From Scheffersomyces stipitis CBS 6054 (Eukaryota > Ascomycota > Pichiomycetes > Serinales > Debaryomycetaceae): a DNA stretch of 64,000 nucleotides. The notes under the pieces are model-generated. The model did no database searches, had not been told where the DNA came from, and saw only the letters and a program-made list of their open reading frames with translations. The position numbers were made by a program, and so were the translations under genes. Shown piece after piece: positions 20,416 to 30,780 of this stretch; within the stretch, counting starts at the first letter, position 1, and each line of letters begins with the position of its first letter. The stretch lies in NCBI RefSeq assembly GCF_000209165.1, contig NC_009047.1, positions 372,001 to 436,000 of the forward strand, read 5' to 3'.

Positions 20416-21402
20416 ATGTGGTTCAGTACTTCTAATTTTCCCGTGTCCGGAAAAGTCGCCTTGATAATAGGTGCATCCCAGGGAATTGGAGCAGACCTAG
20501 CACTTAAGCTCTACGAACGAGATTGTTCGTGTATTCTCGTTGCAAGAACGGCCTCCAAACTCAAGCAGCAGATCGAGAGAATAGAGAAAAGTGTAGGCAA
20601 AAAGGAAAATACCTCATTGCTGTATTTGGCACATGACGTTTCTGACTACGATCAATGTGTAGAACTCTGGGATCAGATTGTAGATTCTCACCATCAGGAT
20701 CCAGACGTTATTTTCTGTTGTGCTGGATCTTCAGTACCCAAATTATTCAACGATTTGACTGGAGCCGAGATCCAGTCTGGGATAACCACCAACTACAACA
20801 CCGCCGTAAACGTTGTCCATGCCGGGTTTAAAAAGGTTTTGGCTACAAATCCCAAGCTTGCTTTCAACAAACATAAGCATAGACATGTCATTTTGTTTTC
20901 GTCCGTAGCCAGTTTCTACGGCTTCATTGGCTATGCCCAGTATGCGCCCATGAAAGCTGCGATTCAATCTCTTTCCATAGTGCTTCGTCAGGAATTGGGA
21001 CCTTACAACTATCGAGTTTCATGTGTCTTTCCTGGCAACTTTATGTCTGAAGGATTCGTAGAAGAGCAAAAGACAAAACCAGAGATAACTATAACAATTG
21101 AAGGACCAAGTTCTCCTATTCCAGGTGAAGAATGTGCCGAACTAATTATAAACAAGCTCAGCAAGGGTTACGATACCGTAACTACGGACTTCATTGGCTG
21201 GTTGTTGGGCTGTTCTGTCTTGGGAGTCTTGCCCAGAACATGGGGATTATTCCAGGTGATAGTGAGTTTTCTTTTCCTGATCTTTGCACCTTTGGCTAAT
21301 TGGATTGTATATCGAGATATCATCAAGTATTTCAAGAAGAGACAGCTTGAAATAGAGTCAGAGGCTGTTGACGAAGACGAAGAAAGCCATAAGAAGAAGT
21401 AG
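20416..21402 (+). CDS. TSC10: 3-ketodihydrosphingosine reductase
   Basis: This ER membrane enzyme reduces 3-ketosphinganine to dihydrosphingosine with NADPH, the second step of sphingolipid synthesis. The 328-residue protein has the short-chain dehydrogenase fold: cofactor motif [14 protein letters not shown] near residue 19, the NAG-equivalent CCAGSS near 99, and the catalytic triad as Ser in FSSVASFYG and the Tyr/Lys pair in [10 protein letters not shown] (about 173-180). A C-terminal hydrophobic segment ([18 protein letters not shown]) followed by a lysine-rich tail ending KKK suits ER membrane anchoring and retention. The length agrees with Tsc10 of S. cerevisiae (320) and the C. albicans Ksr1. 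Confidence 0.9.
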   Translation: MWFSTSNFPVSGKVALIIGASQGIGADLALKLYERDCSCILVARTASKLKQQIERIEKSVGKKENTSLLYLAHDVSDYDQCVELWDQIVDSHHQDPDVIFCCAGSSVPKLFNDLTGAEIQSGITTNYNTAVNVVHAGFKKVLATNPKLAFNKHKHRHVILFSSVASFYGFIGYAQYAPMKAAIQSLSIVLRQELGPYNYRVSCVFPGNFMSEGFVEEQKTKPEITITIEGPSSPIPGEECAELIINKLSKGYDTVTTDFIGWLLGCSVLGVLPRTWGLFQVIVSFLFLIFAPLANWIVYRDIIKYFKKRQLEIESEAVDEDEESHKKK

Positions 21403-21604
21403 AGATATGTTCAATAATGATAAATTAACTAAATAATAATACTGGCAATAATTCTGTATTCATAGTAGCAGATACAGAAGCTTCATAAGAAGCAAAAAGA
21501 TTATAGAGAAGCCAAACTTGTTAAACGCTTAATATATCATGCAACTCTAAACAATGCTACACATTACCTTAATTTTATCTATCTTGTTCATTACTACTAT
21601 ACAA

Positions 21605-21976
21605 TTACTTTTTCTCAGACACCGAGGCCACGAGCTTATCAGCAAACTCTAATACTTTTCTATCGGCAGTAAGTCCAGCCTGGTACCAATTTATAGAATA
21701 CACCCAATTGACCATCTTGATGATTTCATCATTCCAGATGTCCTTGGCTGTTTCCGTAACACTCACACGCTGAGTGGAGATAGAATGCGATGACTTTGGC
21801 ACGGACTCGTTGATCAAGTCTCTGTCAGTGAGAATTTTATTCTGTATGATATTGTTGGCCGATCTCAATTGCTGAGACACAAATTGTTCGTTTTTGCGGA
21901 TATATTCTCCAGTGTAATATGCAAAAGCTGAAGTGAGCAATACACCTCCGAGGAACCCGTGGATTCTTCCTCCCAT
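21605..21976 (-). CDS. MIC12: MICOS complex subunit Mic12
   Basis: Mic12 (Aim5) is an inner-membrane subunit of the MICOS complex that shapes crista junctions. The 123-residue protein begins with a short N-terminal hydrophobic helix (FLGGVLLTSAFAYYTGEYI, about residues 8-26). Near residue 80 it carries TAKDIWNDEIIKMVNWVYSINW, which matches the conserved C-terminal block of S. cerevisiae Aim5 (KDIWNEQI-VDWIYS). It converges on TSC10 with a 202 bp gap. Confidence 0.82.
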   Translation of the reverse strand: MGGRIHGFLGGVLLTSAFAYYTGEYIRKNEQFVSQQLRSANNIIQNKILTDRDLINESVPKSSHSISTQRVSVTETAKDIWNDEIIKMVNWVYSINWYQAGLTADRKVLEFADKLVASVSEKK

Positions 21977-22370
21977 TATGCTGTGTTTGTAGTAGTGGTT
22001 GGATAGTAATGAAGAGTTGGGTACAATTTAGTAGCTTCAACGCTTATTGGTGAGTATAATGTCGCATTTGATATTTTATGTTCAATGTCGCATAATGTTA
22101 TGTCGCACCATTTCACATATAGTCTCTTGAATTGACGTATTGCTTAATCACATAACACCTTTCACCGAACAACTAAAATTTGGGCCTGAAAACAAATTAT
22201 TTGATTAGATAACTAACGATGAACCCCAATTTACCCCATTCGTAGTATCTTTATTTTTCTCGTGGAGACATAGCTATTTACTTCGCCTATATCACAATCT
22301 TGTCCGAAATAACACCAACCATGTAAGTGTAATAGTTAGTGGAAATGAACAAGAGGTTCGGTACTGAAAT

Positions 22371-22646
22371 TCACATTAAACAACCATTAACAATGACGGT
22401 TTCACAAATATAGACACCTGCAGCCAAAAGACAACCATCTTCTCTTCTTTCAAGAACACTGACTTCATCATTATAATCAGTACTCTCATTGTTAACATCA
22501 TCATCGGTTATATTATAATTCCTAATTAATTCAGTAATTGAAAATGGCTCAAATTCAGGACTGCTCAGTTTCCATATGTTGTCGCTGATTTCTAAGATCT
22601 TAGCTTGAGTCTCGGTAATGTCATTTGTGGTGCCGAGAAAGTTGCC
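22371..22646 (-). pseudogene. Possible gene relic, C-terminal fragment
   Basis: An open frame of 91 codons is bounded upstream by an in-frame TAA and has no usable ATG until its last codon. The encoded fragment has ordinary globular composition, with an acidic stretch (ITDDDVNNESTDYNDEVSV) and a more hydrophobic Cys-containing end. I do not recognise it. Weak plus-strand frames overlap it, so either strand or neither may have been coding. Confidence 0.2.
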
Positions 22647-24508
22647 TTAGAGAAATTCATAGCTGATAACGCTTACGACATTTAGGCTTCCTAGTTCAAT
22701 CTATATATCGCAATGTTTATCATATTATAGTGTTATTATGAATACAGGCTTTGCTTGAAAAGCAATGGAATAGAGTTAGAAATTTGAGAGCAATTCAGAC
22801 AACGTGCAAAAGCACACTTGAAGTGGCTCTTCGTGAGCATCCTTATTATATCCGGGTGAGCATCCAATGTAGGAACAATAGTTTACTACGACGATCATTG
22901 AAATGTCTAGAATTGGCTGTTCTATGTTCATTTTGGAGTAAGCCAACTGAAGAGTGTTCCATTCTCTCTGCAGACATAAACCTTAAAAGTGTACATGCAG
23001 CCGCGCATCAATTGTATTGTCGCTTTCTTATAACTGGAGAGATAATATGCCAAAACTGTGCAGGAATGACTATTTGTACATGTACTTTGGAATTGCCGAC
23101 AAACAACGGAGCATCCTTTGTTCATCAAGAGAGACATAACCTGTCGCTGAAGTTATTGTACTGTAGGGCAATGCAAGGTGGTAGTGCACTGTGTAAATAC
23201 TTGAATTCACAAGTGCATGGGTCACACTTCTGGTGATAAGAGTCTAATTTTAAGTTGCGTCGCTTTTCATGCAACTTATCTCCCAAAAGTAGATACCATC
23301 AAAAGCTGAACACCCTCGTAGGCACGGCTCTGTTTTATCCGCGCTTTCTCAAAGTTAAGGGAGTTTCACCTTGACTTTACCTTCGCTGGGTACATCTAGT
23401 AGTGCCCTGCTACATAAAGAAAGATGGAGTGAAATTAGGACCTCTAGCAACGTCAATAACTGTATCAATTTGTCTGCTCGTGGTCCGTCAATACTTAGAA
23501 GTAGCTTCCTACAAATTCTAGCCTATTATTGCAAATGTACTATGTATATGCACAACTCAACTGGCTGTATAGTGCAACATCTTTTAAAGAACGACATGTA
23601 AAATAAATATGGGTACGACATTAGTACTTCCGAGGGTAATTCTATTAAAATTTCGGACTATGCAAAATTGCGAGGGCTAACGTGCAATTGTTTGGCACCT
23701 ATTTTTTCACGGTCTTGGATCACCAACCGTGGGTACCCCTGAAAGAATTCAAATTTGGAAAACTTTTGAGAGAATCACATTATTGCTTCTTTGTGATTAT
23801 TGTCTACGACCGTTTATGAGTGAATTTAAGACATTCTTTGCTTTTGTTTCCATCCAAAATCCTTATAATGGTTCTGTGTTTGACAATAAACCTTTAATGT
23901 ACAATAAGGAAACGTGTACTGATACGCCTGAAATACAGGAGCGTCTCCGAACAGAGGATTACATCCCATAAGCTAAGGCTCTACGGATCAATGCGTAATC
24001 ATTGCTCTTCGCTGCCTTATCAGTTGTGTTTCATAACCGCTGAAAAAGGTTAGAGCCGTAGAACGGAGACTAGAAGGTATTCAATCTGGAAGTGTATTTA
24101 AAAGTGAGGTGGATTTTTGCAGCTAGAAAACGCAAAGTTTAACAGTCTCTGCGCGCCTTAATTTGTACCCCAATGTAGATTTACAGTGAACGGATTCTTG
24201 TTAAGGGGGGTGCCAATATTGTCTGGAAAAAACAGTATTGAAGCTGGAGAAAATTGCTACATTAGCTTCGCCTTTGTACATGTAAGTAGATTCCGTGCCA
24301 CGAGCTGCTGTTATCTCTGCTTCTTCAAATAAACTGGAAGAGAAAGTCCCTCTCAAAATACGTCTTTTAATGTTCACCATGACTTCCAAAGATTGAATGT
24401 GATGTAATGAACTATTACAAATGTGAAATACAAGATGAACTTAGTTAAGACGAGTAAAAAGAGCCAAACGATGCTATCTCTATTTTCTGTTCTCGTAGGA
24501 TGATTCTG

Positions 24509-24661
24509 CTAGGCATCCTCTAACTTCTCGTATGCACAAGCTGAATCCTGGCCAAGATTGGCTGCCATACAGCCGGCTTCGCATGCTTGGATTCTATGGC
24601 CTGAACATCTGACATCATTATCGCAGTGCTGTGTTATGAAGTATCCTTCCGTAGTATTCAT
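24509..24661 (-). other. Cys-rich 50-codon micro-ORF, possible gene remnant
   Basis: An ATG-initiated frame of 50 codons encodes a small protein with five cysteines at residues 13, 19, 27, 31 and 42 (spacing C-x5-C-x7-C-x3-C-x10-C). It has no signal peptide of its own, and an in-frame stop lies two codons before the ATG. It could be the last exon or surviving end of a small secreted disulfide-rich protein, or chance. I cannot assign a family. Confidence 0.25.
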
Positions 24662-24977
24662 ATGCTGCTATATCTTCTATTTCCGTGCAATTGCAAAGTT
24701 GCTAATGTTTTATCGAGTACATGAAGAGTAGAAGGCGTCATTGATGGATACGGACTTATAGTTTGCAAATCTACTATGAATAGACTAGGATATCTGAACA
24801 GAATATTTGTATACTTCTCTTTGCGTTTGTATTATGCACTTGTACAAGTATAAACACCAAGCTTATGCATTCCCTTTATATGATTTGCTCCTACATTTAA
24901 CCGAATAATCTTCTTTATAGATTTTAAACTTCTAGTTATGATTAATATGTACAATTATGATAGTTACTATGTATAGC

Positions 24978-25877
24978 TTATTGGTCCAACTCCTCCTGTT
25001 CGATGGCGTTGGAAAGAGCCAGTCTCAAGAATGGGAATACGTCGATCTTGTCCAACTTCACCGACTCGCCCGATTGTCTCAAAGCCTTGACTTCTTCGAT
25101 GGCTTCAGTTACGTTACGCAACAAGAATGGAAGTTCTTCAACAACGCCGTTCAAGGGCAACTCAAATTCTTGTTCTTGTGCTGGGTTTTGTTTCAAGTAT
25201 CTTTTGACTTTCAAGTTGGCTACAAACGACAAACCTTCTACAAACTTGATGTTGATGTCCTCAAGATCGTAATCCTGCAACTGTGGTTCGATACCAAAGA
25301 AAGCGTATTGCAATCTGACCAACTTTTCGTTGAATGATACTATCTCGTGTTCGCTGGCATTGAGGTATCTTTCCTCGAACTCTGTCAAGTACTGCTGTTG
25401 CTGTTGTGTGAATGTCTGCACTCTCTCATGGGCTACCTGTCTTTCCAATAGGACCTGTTTGATTCTCTTTTGCACAGTGACCAACTTCTCATCAAGGGCA
25501 TCGTGCTGTTGTGTTCTAGAGTATCGCAAGGACTCTGCCAATCTGACTTCTCTGGCTAATATATTTCTTTCTTTCAAAGTTAAGTACCACAACTTGTGCA
25601 AGTCTTCAAACGATTTACGACGCAATTCGGCAAACGTCCATTCACGTGAGTTCATGTCGAGTTCGTCACCGGATCGAAGAGCCGTTTCAGTGTTGTTTCC
25701 CTCTGGGAAGAAGGCCCACAATGGGTGATCTGGTGAAACATCAAAATTCTTATGGGTAGGTATAATAGGAGCTCTCAACTTGACTTTGCTCAAATCGCCG
25801 AACGAGAACTTGCTGCCACTTCTTGCACAAACACGGCTCAGCAACAGAAATGCTCTCATAGATACACGTAACGACAT
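24978..25877 (-). CDS. MRPL4: Mitochondrial large-subunit ribosomal protein uL29m
   Basis: This is the mitochondrial homologue of bacterial L29 (MRP-L47 family), located near the peptide exit tunnel. The protein has 299 residues from the ATG at 25877; the frame extends 12 codons further upstream only to a TTG. It begins with a basic presequence (SLRVSMRAFLLLSRVCARSG). It carries the family block SGDELDMNSREWTFAELRRK and SFEDLHKLWYLTLKERNILA at about residues 70-110. A Gln-rich coiled-coil follows, then the fungal C-terminal extension. It is divergent from LSM3 across 232 bp. Confidence 0.9.
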   Translation of the reverse strand: MSLRVSMRAFLLLSRVCARSGSKFSFGDLSKVKLRAPIIPTHKNFDVSPDHPLWAFFPEGNNTETALRSGDELDMNSREWTFAELRRKSFEDLHKLWYLTLKERNILAREVRLAESLRYSRTQQHDALDEKLVTVQKRIKQVLLERQVAHERVQTFTQQQQQYLTEFEERYLNASEHEIVSFNEKLVRLQYAFFGIEPQLQDYDLEDINIKFVEGLSFVANLKVKRYLKQNPAQEQEFELPLNGVVEELPFLLRNVTEAIEEVKALRQSGESVKLDKIDVFPFLRLALSNAIEQEELDQ

Positions 25878-26109
25878 GACTAATGCTGTAAACGTAGATA
25901 GCCCAATCTTCAACTATCGTCGCTTGAGTTCAAAACTGAAAATTTTTTGGAATAGTGGTGCGACATTTGTCCATACATATTTTCAAATCAAAGACATTTT
26001 CATTTTCTTCGCGACATGGCAATCCAAGTAGTGAAAATTACCGTAGCTGAAATGTCCAGTTCGTAGTGAAAAACCACAGTACACATACAACTAACAATAA
26101 ACACAGAGA

Positions 26110-26376
26110 ATGTCAACTATCAGAACAGAACTGCAGCAGCAGGAACCGTTAGACTTGATCAGATTCCAGTTGGACGAGTTTGTGCTTGTCAAGTTGAGAG
26201 GAGCTCGTGAAATGAAAGGAAGACTTCAGGGCTACGATTCCCATTGCAACATGGTGTTGAGCGAAGCCGAAGAGTATATTTATTCTGCTGGAGACGAAGA
26301 GACTGTAGTTAAGAAAACAGAGATGGTTTTTGTCAGAGGAGACTCGGTCATCTTGATAAGTCCTATTTCTGAATGA
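26110..26376 (+). CDS. LSM3: U6 snRNA-associated Sm-like protein Lsm3
   Basis: Lsm3 is part of the Lsm1-7 ring (cytoplasmic mRNA decapping) and the Lsm2-8 ring (nuclear U6 snRNA). The 88-residue protein has the Sm1 motif, LDEFVLVKLRGAREMKGRL with YDSHCNMVLSEAEE at about residues 21-60, and the Sm2 motif MVFVRGDSVILISP at about 73-86. The sequence tracks S. cerevisiae Lsm3 closely (KLRGAR, FDSHCNIVLSDA, MVFIRGDTVTLIS). Confidence 0.95.
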   Translation: MSTIRTELQQQEPLDLIRFQLDEFVLVKLRGAREMKGRLQGYDSHCNMVLSEAEEYIYSAGDEETVVKKTEMVFVRGDSVILISPISE

Positions 26377-26616
26377 AGAATTGATAAAAGAGAGAATAGA
26401 CTATGAGTTGTCAGATATTCTGGCACAACGGCTACGTGACTGAGTTGCGTATATAGAGCATTCATAAATGGGTTATCCCATGATAATTGTACATTAAATA
26501 GTATTATTCATTAATACATGCCAAAGAGAAAGCAGTTTAGCCCTTGTAACTCTATAGAGACCTGTTGAAACTTCAATTATTAAAAATTTCAAATTACATT
26601 TTACAAGTTATCTTTT

Positions 26617-27513
26617 TTACATCGACAGATCCATCTCTAAATCCATATCATCTAAAAGATTCTTGATTGCCTCCAATTTGTGAGCATTTTTGTTCCAGTT
26701 CTCTTTCTTGTCATTTCCTTGTTTGGTAAGAGCTGTTATCTCTGCTATCGTGGTGTTTATGAGTTCGTCATAGTCGTGGACTGCCATCGATGCCGAAACG
26801 TCACGAAGCTGTGACCTATGCAATTTATAATAGTATTTCAGATCGGCCACCTTTTCAAAGATCTTGTTATTGTTCAATTGCTCGATAGCCTGAGCCTTCA
26901 AGCTGAAATGGTCTTCGTTTTCATTTCCATTTTTTAAATTCACAGTGACGTCGTCAAAAAGTGTTACAATCTCTTCGTGGGTGAATAACAAGTTACGTAA
27001 ATCTACTTCTGTCACTTTCTCATTCTTGTCCAAGTCTCGGAGTCTATAGGGGTTCATCGCCCTGGCAGTATTACTTTTGCTATTAGAATCAAAACTTTTA
27101 ACCAACAGCATCATCTTGTCCAAGCGTGGTTTCTGAACTTCCTGGATATCCTTGATTTCTTCCGTCAACTGCTGCTCCTTTTCTTGTAACGTCTTGAACT
27201 CGCTATTAGCCTCACTTCTGTACGGTGGCTTTATATCTTTAGCTATTACAAGGTTTCTTTCCAACTCCTGTAGATGTGAAGTGTATGCCTCTATGGCTCT
27301 GTCGAGTTCAAATCGTAACTGGTAGACCTCGACCTTGTTCTCATCGGAAACAATGCTGTTTTCTTCGGACAACTGTTTGGTAATCGATGCGTTTAACTTA
27401 AAGATCGACTGTCTCAACTTTAAGTAGTTGGCTGTGATTTTGTCGTAGTACTTGACATGGTTTGTGACAGAATCTTCTATGAGTCGCTGTTGTTTCGTAT
27501 TCACAAATGACAT
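26617..27513 (-). CDS. Coiled-coil protein of unknown function
   Basis: The 298-residue protein is highly charged, with long predicted coiled-coil segments (about residues 5-60, 75-150 and 215-295) and no signal peptide, membrane segment or enzymatic motif. Its composition and size resemble subunits of kinetochore, THO or tethering complexes, but I cannot match it to one. It is divergent from SEC39 with only 171 bp between start codons, so the two probably share a promoter. The frame is clean, with a single good ATG. Confidence 0.75.
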   Translation of the reverse strand: MSFVNTKQQRLIEDSVTNHVKYYDKITANYLKLRQSIFKLNASITKQLSEENSIVSDENKVEVYQLRFELDRAIEAYTSHLQELERNLVIAKDIKPPYRSEANSEFKTLQEKEQQLTEEIKDIQEVQKPRLDKMMLLVKSFDSNSKSNTARAMNPYRLRDLDKNEKVTEVDLRNLLFTHEEIVTLFDDVTVNLKNGNENEDHFSLKAQAIEQLNNNKIFEKVADLKYYYKLHRSQLRDVSASMAVHDYDELINTTIAEITALTKQGNDKKENWNKNAHKLEAIKNLLDDMDLEMDLSM

Positions 27514-27684
27514 TTTTCAATTGATAAAGTTGGAAGATGCGAAAAAGAATGGAAATAGACAATTAAAACAATTTTTAAGTAAAAGCAAGCTGATGCTTAA
27601 AGCAGTGCCAAATTAATTCAAATTGCTTATAGTCAAAATCTCAAATTTTCAACAAATTCACGTGACTCTCTAAATCATACCAAC

Positions 27685-30255
27685 ATGTCTTCAATTCTGC
27701 ATTCTCCACAAACATCTTCTACTAACCCTTATCCTTCTCACAAAAGCCTTATTCATTCTAAAAGCATGGACGAGTACCAGAAGACGTGGGACAGTCGAAT
27801 TTATGTAGCGGCCGTTCTGGCGTTGGCGTCAGGGTTTGGTTCTGGGTCTGCACTCAGCCAAATTACAATTCTAGACATATTTCAAAAGATCAAGTTAACC
27901 ATAGCAAAGTACCCAAACTTGCACTATACCCGCCTGAGTAACATAGTTACCGTGTTGCTCGTATACAGCTCAACGTCGTCGGAAGATATGGGATTCCTAG
28001 CGGAGTTGCTCAATGCATTTGTTAGAGATGTTGATATCAGCATAGATTTCGATATGGATCTAGAGGAATTCTCCAATTGGATCATTAATGCTACCAACTC
28101 CGGTTTGCCCAATGACGCATCACTTAGAAAGACAGCTTACGATCTCAACGCCGAATGCAACAGTCAGGCATTCTGTCTCCTGTTTTCTGAAAACGACTCT
28201 GCTTCTCCAGAAACCATCGAGTTGAAATTCATACAGGCCAAGACCTTACAGATCGCGAAATACTTCAACGATATCCATGCATTCTCAGGACTTTTTAAAG
28301 AAGTCCATAGTTATACAACATTTTTACCTTGGTTCAAAGGTCTTGTAGAACTGTACCGTTACTACTGGGTCAACTATGGCTCTCTCAATGCTGGCTCTGT
28401 AAATTTTGACCAGTTTCTTCGTTTAGACTCTTACTCAGACCAGTTCGACATCATGATTGAACCGTTGAATAAAGACGCCTACAGCGACAAGTTATCTGTT
28501 TCCAATTGGTTCAAGAACGTTATTTTACCATTAATTAACTATAACAACAACAATTTCGGCCCATTGTTGAACTGGCTTTTTTTGGAAGAAACTGTTGTAC
28601 TTTCGCAGCCAGCTTCTAGAAAGTACGACATTTGGAACAAGGCTCTTAAGGCAATTATAGAGTATCCCAGTATAGGCTTCAATGACTTTAAGGATGTAAT
28701 TCTGTATTTCCTAGCAAGCTGCTATTATTTTGCACTCTACCACGAGAACTCTGACCGAATACTTACCAGTGAAGTCATCAAGAAATACGATTTGATCAAA
28801 GATACATTGGCCTTGTTATGGACAGAAAAGGAAGCGCCATCATTTGACATACAGGTGTCTGAGCTTCCTGCCTATGCTTCTTTTATTGAATTCCTAAAGA
28901 CAGAGAGCAATCCCTTGAGACCACTATTTGAACCTACAGGCAGTTCTATCGTAGCATTAAGTGAAATCATCGATACTTGCCAATCGTTGTATCCTATAAA
29001 CAAGCTTTCAATTGCAAGATACTTGGAATTGAAGAATCCAAGTTCAGCCCACGACGACAAGGGCAAAGAAGTGAGGAAAATCATTGCAAATGTAAATCCT
29101 GGCAACTACAACAGCTTGTTGAGCTCTGCTAAATTGTTTTATGGCAAATTTGTAGAAGACAATGATGTAGAAAAAACAAAGGTCAAGGAAATAGTCCTTG
29201 AAAGATTGCTCTTCGCCAACTTGTTTGAAGTTGTTCTGGAATTGTACTCGACCCCAGAGTTCAGATTACCTGTTAATAATTACTATACTCTCATTTCAGA
29301 CAAGTTTTGGGATTCGTTCAACAATTCTTCCAGTCTTAACGAAAAAATCGGAAGATTCAAGGATGCCAATAATTGTGTTAATCTCTTCGACTCAATTTCT
29401 GCAGATCCGGAATTGGAGCCAGAGAATAAGGATCAGATCATTCGCATCAAGCATTTATTGAAGGCTATATTCAACATCAAGAACTTCAAACTTTCTTTGG
29501 AAAAGGGGAAACCTTTCACACCATTTCAATTAGTTGATAAATTTAGAAACGTGGGCCAGTTTGCAGTGGGAGAAAAGTCCACGCCACTTGACTTGATAAC
29601 AATCATTTTGGAACAGAACGCCAAGTCATACTTGGCTTTTGAAAAGCTCTACAAGATCTTGAACGATTTGTTATTGTTCTTTGAAGATGGAACACATGAG
29701 TCTGACACTCACTACTTCAACAAGTTGAAGTCCGCATGCATTGAGTCGTCATTGGTTGCTAACGATTTCCAGTTTGCCTATGCACAGAGTATGGGTTTAT
29801 TCGATCACTATGTGAAGAGCGACAGCAACTTGAACGATATATGGTTGACATTCTACCAGGTTGGAAAGTATGTGTCGCCGTTGTGGTTTGACGATGACTC
29901 TTATCAAGAGGAAAGGATCCAGATTCTCTGCAAGCAACGAGAAATCTTGCTGAGAACCATACAGATTATTCAGCCTAACAGCTTGACGTCAGACAACAGC
30001 AAGGTGATCTTGAGCCAATGGGAAAGAGTCAATAGCCAGATCGAAGAGCATTACACTAGTGACTCAGTATCTAAGGAACTCCAATTCCTGGAATATAGTG
30101 CTCATTCGTTCTCTGAAGTGACAGACAACCTTGGATATATGGCTAACGAATTGATCAGCGATGCTACGGCTACGACCAATAAAACCAGCGAAAAGTTGTC
30201 CAATCTCTTTGTTTCCGGATTGGGCTGGGCAATCGGAGCCAATCAACAGCAGTAG
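27685..30255 (+). CDS. SEC39: Sec39, Dsl1 tethering complex subunit
   Basis: Sec39 is a peripheral ER protein that, with Dsl1 and Tip20, tethers COPI vesicles returning from the Golgi. The 856-residue protein is entirely alpha-helical in character, with no transmembrane segment. The call rests on overall length and on Sec39-like segments, notably the C-terminal stretch from KYVSPLWFDD to the ILSQWERVNSQIEEHY end of the domain. CTG codons are present at several places. A CACGTG lies 20 bp before the ATG. The assignment is from resemblance only and is good but not certain. Confidence 0.72.
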   Translation: MSSILHSPQTSSTNPYPSHKSLIHSKSMDEYQKTWDSRIYVAAVLALASGFGSGSALSQITILDIFQKIKLTIAKYPNLHYTRLSNIVTVLLVYSSTSSEDMGFLAELLNAFVRDVDISIDFDMDLEEFSNWIINATNSGLPNDASLRKTAYDLNAECNSQAFCLLFSENDSASPETIELKFIQAKTLQIAKYFNDIHAFSGLFKEVHSYTTFLPWFKGLVELYRYYWVNYGSLNAGSVNFDQFLRLDSYSDQFDIMIEPLNKDAYSDKLSVSNWFKNVILPLINYNNNNFGPLLNWLFLEETVVLSQPASRKYDIWNKALKAIIEYPSIGFNDFKDVILYFLASCYYFALYHENSDRILTSEVIKKYDLIKDTLALLWTEKEAPSFDIQVSELPAYASFIEFLKTESNPLRPLFEPTGSSIVALSEIIDTCQSLYPINKLSIARYLELKNPSSAHDDKGKEVRKIIANVNPGNYNSLLSSAKLFYGKFVEDNDVEKTKVKEIVLERLLFANLFEVVLELYSTPEFRLPVNNYYTLISDKFWDSFNNSSSLNEKIGRFKDANNCVNLFDSISADPELEPENKDQIIRIKHLLKAIFNIKNFKLSLEKGKPFTPFQLVDKFRNVGQFAVGEKSTPLDLITIILEQNAKSYLAFEKLYKILNDLLLFFEDGTHESDTHYFNKLKSACIESSLVANDFQFAYAQSMGLFDHYVKSDSNLNDIWLTFYQVGKYVSPLWFDDDSYQEERIQILCKQREILLRTIQIIQPNSLTSDNSKVILSQWERVNSQIEEHYTSDSVSKELQFLEYSAHSFSEVTDNLGYMANELISDATATTNKTSEKLSNLFVSGLGWAIGANQQQ

Positions 30256-30780
30256 CAATAAAATTATTTATTTAATGTAGAAATGGTGTAGTGATTCGGT
30301 GGAGATTGGGTGCAAAAAGAGAGCTTAGATAGGTGTATCACTAAGAAATTTTACATTCAAATATATAAATATATGCTTACAGCAACTATCATATGTAAAC
30401 TCAATGGTGTCATATCATATAGCCGTATACATATATCTATTTCCAGACATATCTGCTTGTCATCGATATTTTCATCAGCGTATCATTTGACTACCATAGT
30501 TAAGCTCTCACAAATCTATTTTTCTCACGCGTGTAGACAAATAAACAGACAAATAATCCCTGATTAAATTATCACTTTCCTTTCAATACAGAATATCATA
30601 CCGTTGCAATAGTGTATTGCAATTGCTCCATCATACACTAAGCAGTACACATCATAGTGTCCATATCACCAACGCGGTGTACAATATTTCTGTAAAAGAT
30701 ATCTTATTTGAAGTCTTCTACACTAATGCATGAATAACTAATTGTTTTTCATCAATTTCACATCTGATACATTACCCTCT
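30256..30780. promoter_or_regulatory. PIF1 upstream region with an MCB-like element
   Basis: These 525 bp are AT-rich. An ACGCGT (30527-30532, within CACGCGTG) lies about 250 bp before the PIF1 ATG and matches the MluI cell-cycle box bound by MBF in yeast. A single MCB is weak evidence. I see no gene. Confidence 0.4.

Larger units (their letters stand above)
21977..24977. other. Long gene-poor region between MIC12 and MRPL4
   Basis: About 3 kb contains only short frames with no known product. One of them (23729-23971) lacks an ATG. Two minus-strand stretches deserve mention: an open fragment at 22371-22646 without a start codon, and a 50-codon Cys-rich frame at 24509-24661. The region looks like decayed sequence plus the MIC12 upstream region. 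I found no LTR pair, tRNA or tandem repeat. Confidence 0.5.

Noticed and set aside
22751..23236. 161-codon plus-strand ORF as a gene
   Set aside because: Random-looking composition with many Cys/His, no domain and no bias; probably a chance frame in the gene-poor region.
21977..24977. Solo LTR or retrotransposon remnant
   Set aside because: I could not find paired terminal repeats, a primer-binding site or any gag/pol-like frame.
24978..25913. 311-residue form of MRPL4
   Set aside because: The extra N-terminal codons start from TTG; the ATG at 25877 gives a good mitochondrial presequence.
26085..26109. 5' UTR intron just before LSM3 (AACTAAC followed by ACACAG)
   Set aside because: No GTATGT-type donor lies upstream within the divergent 232 bp region.
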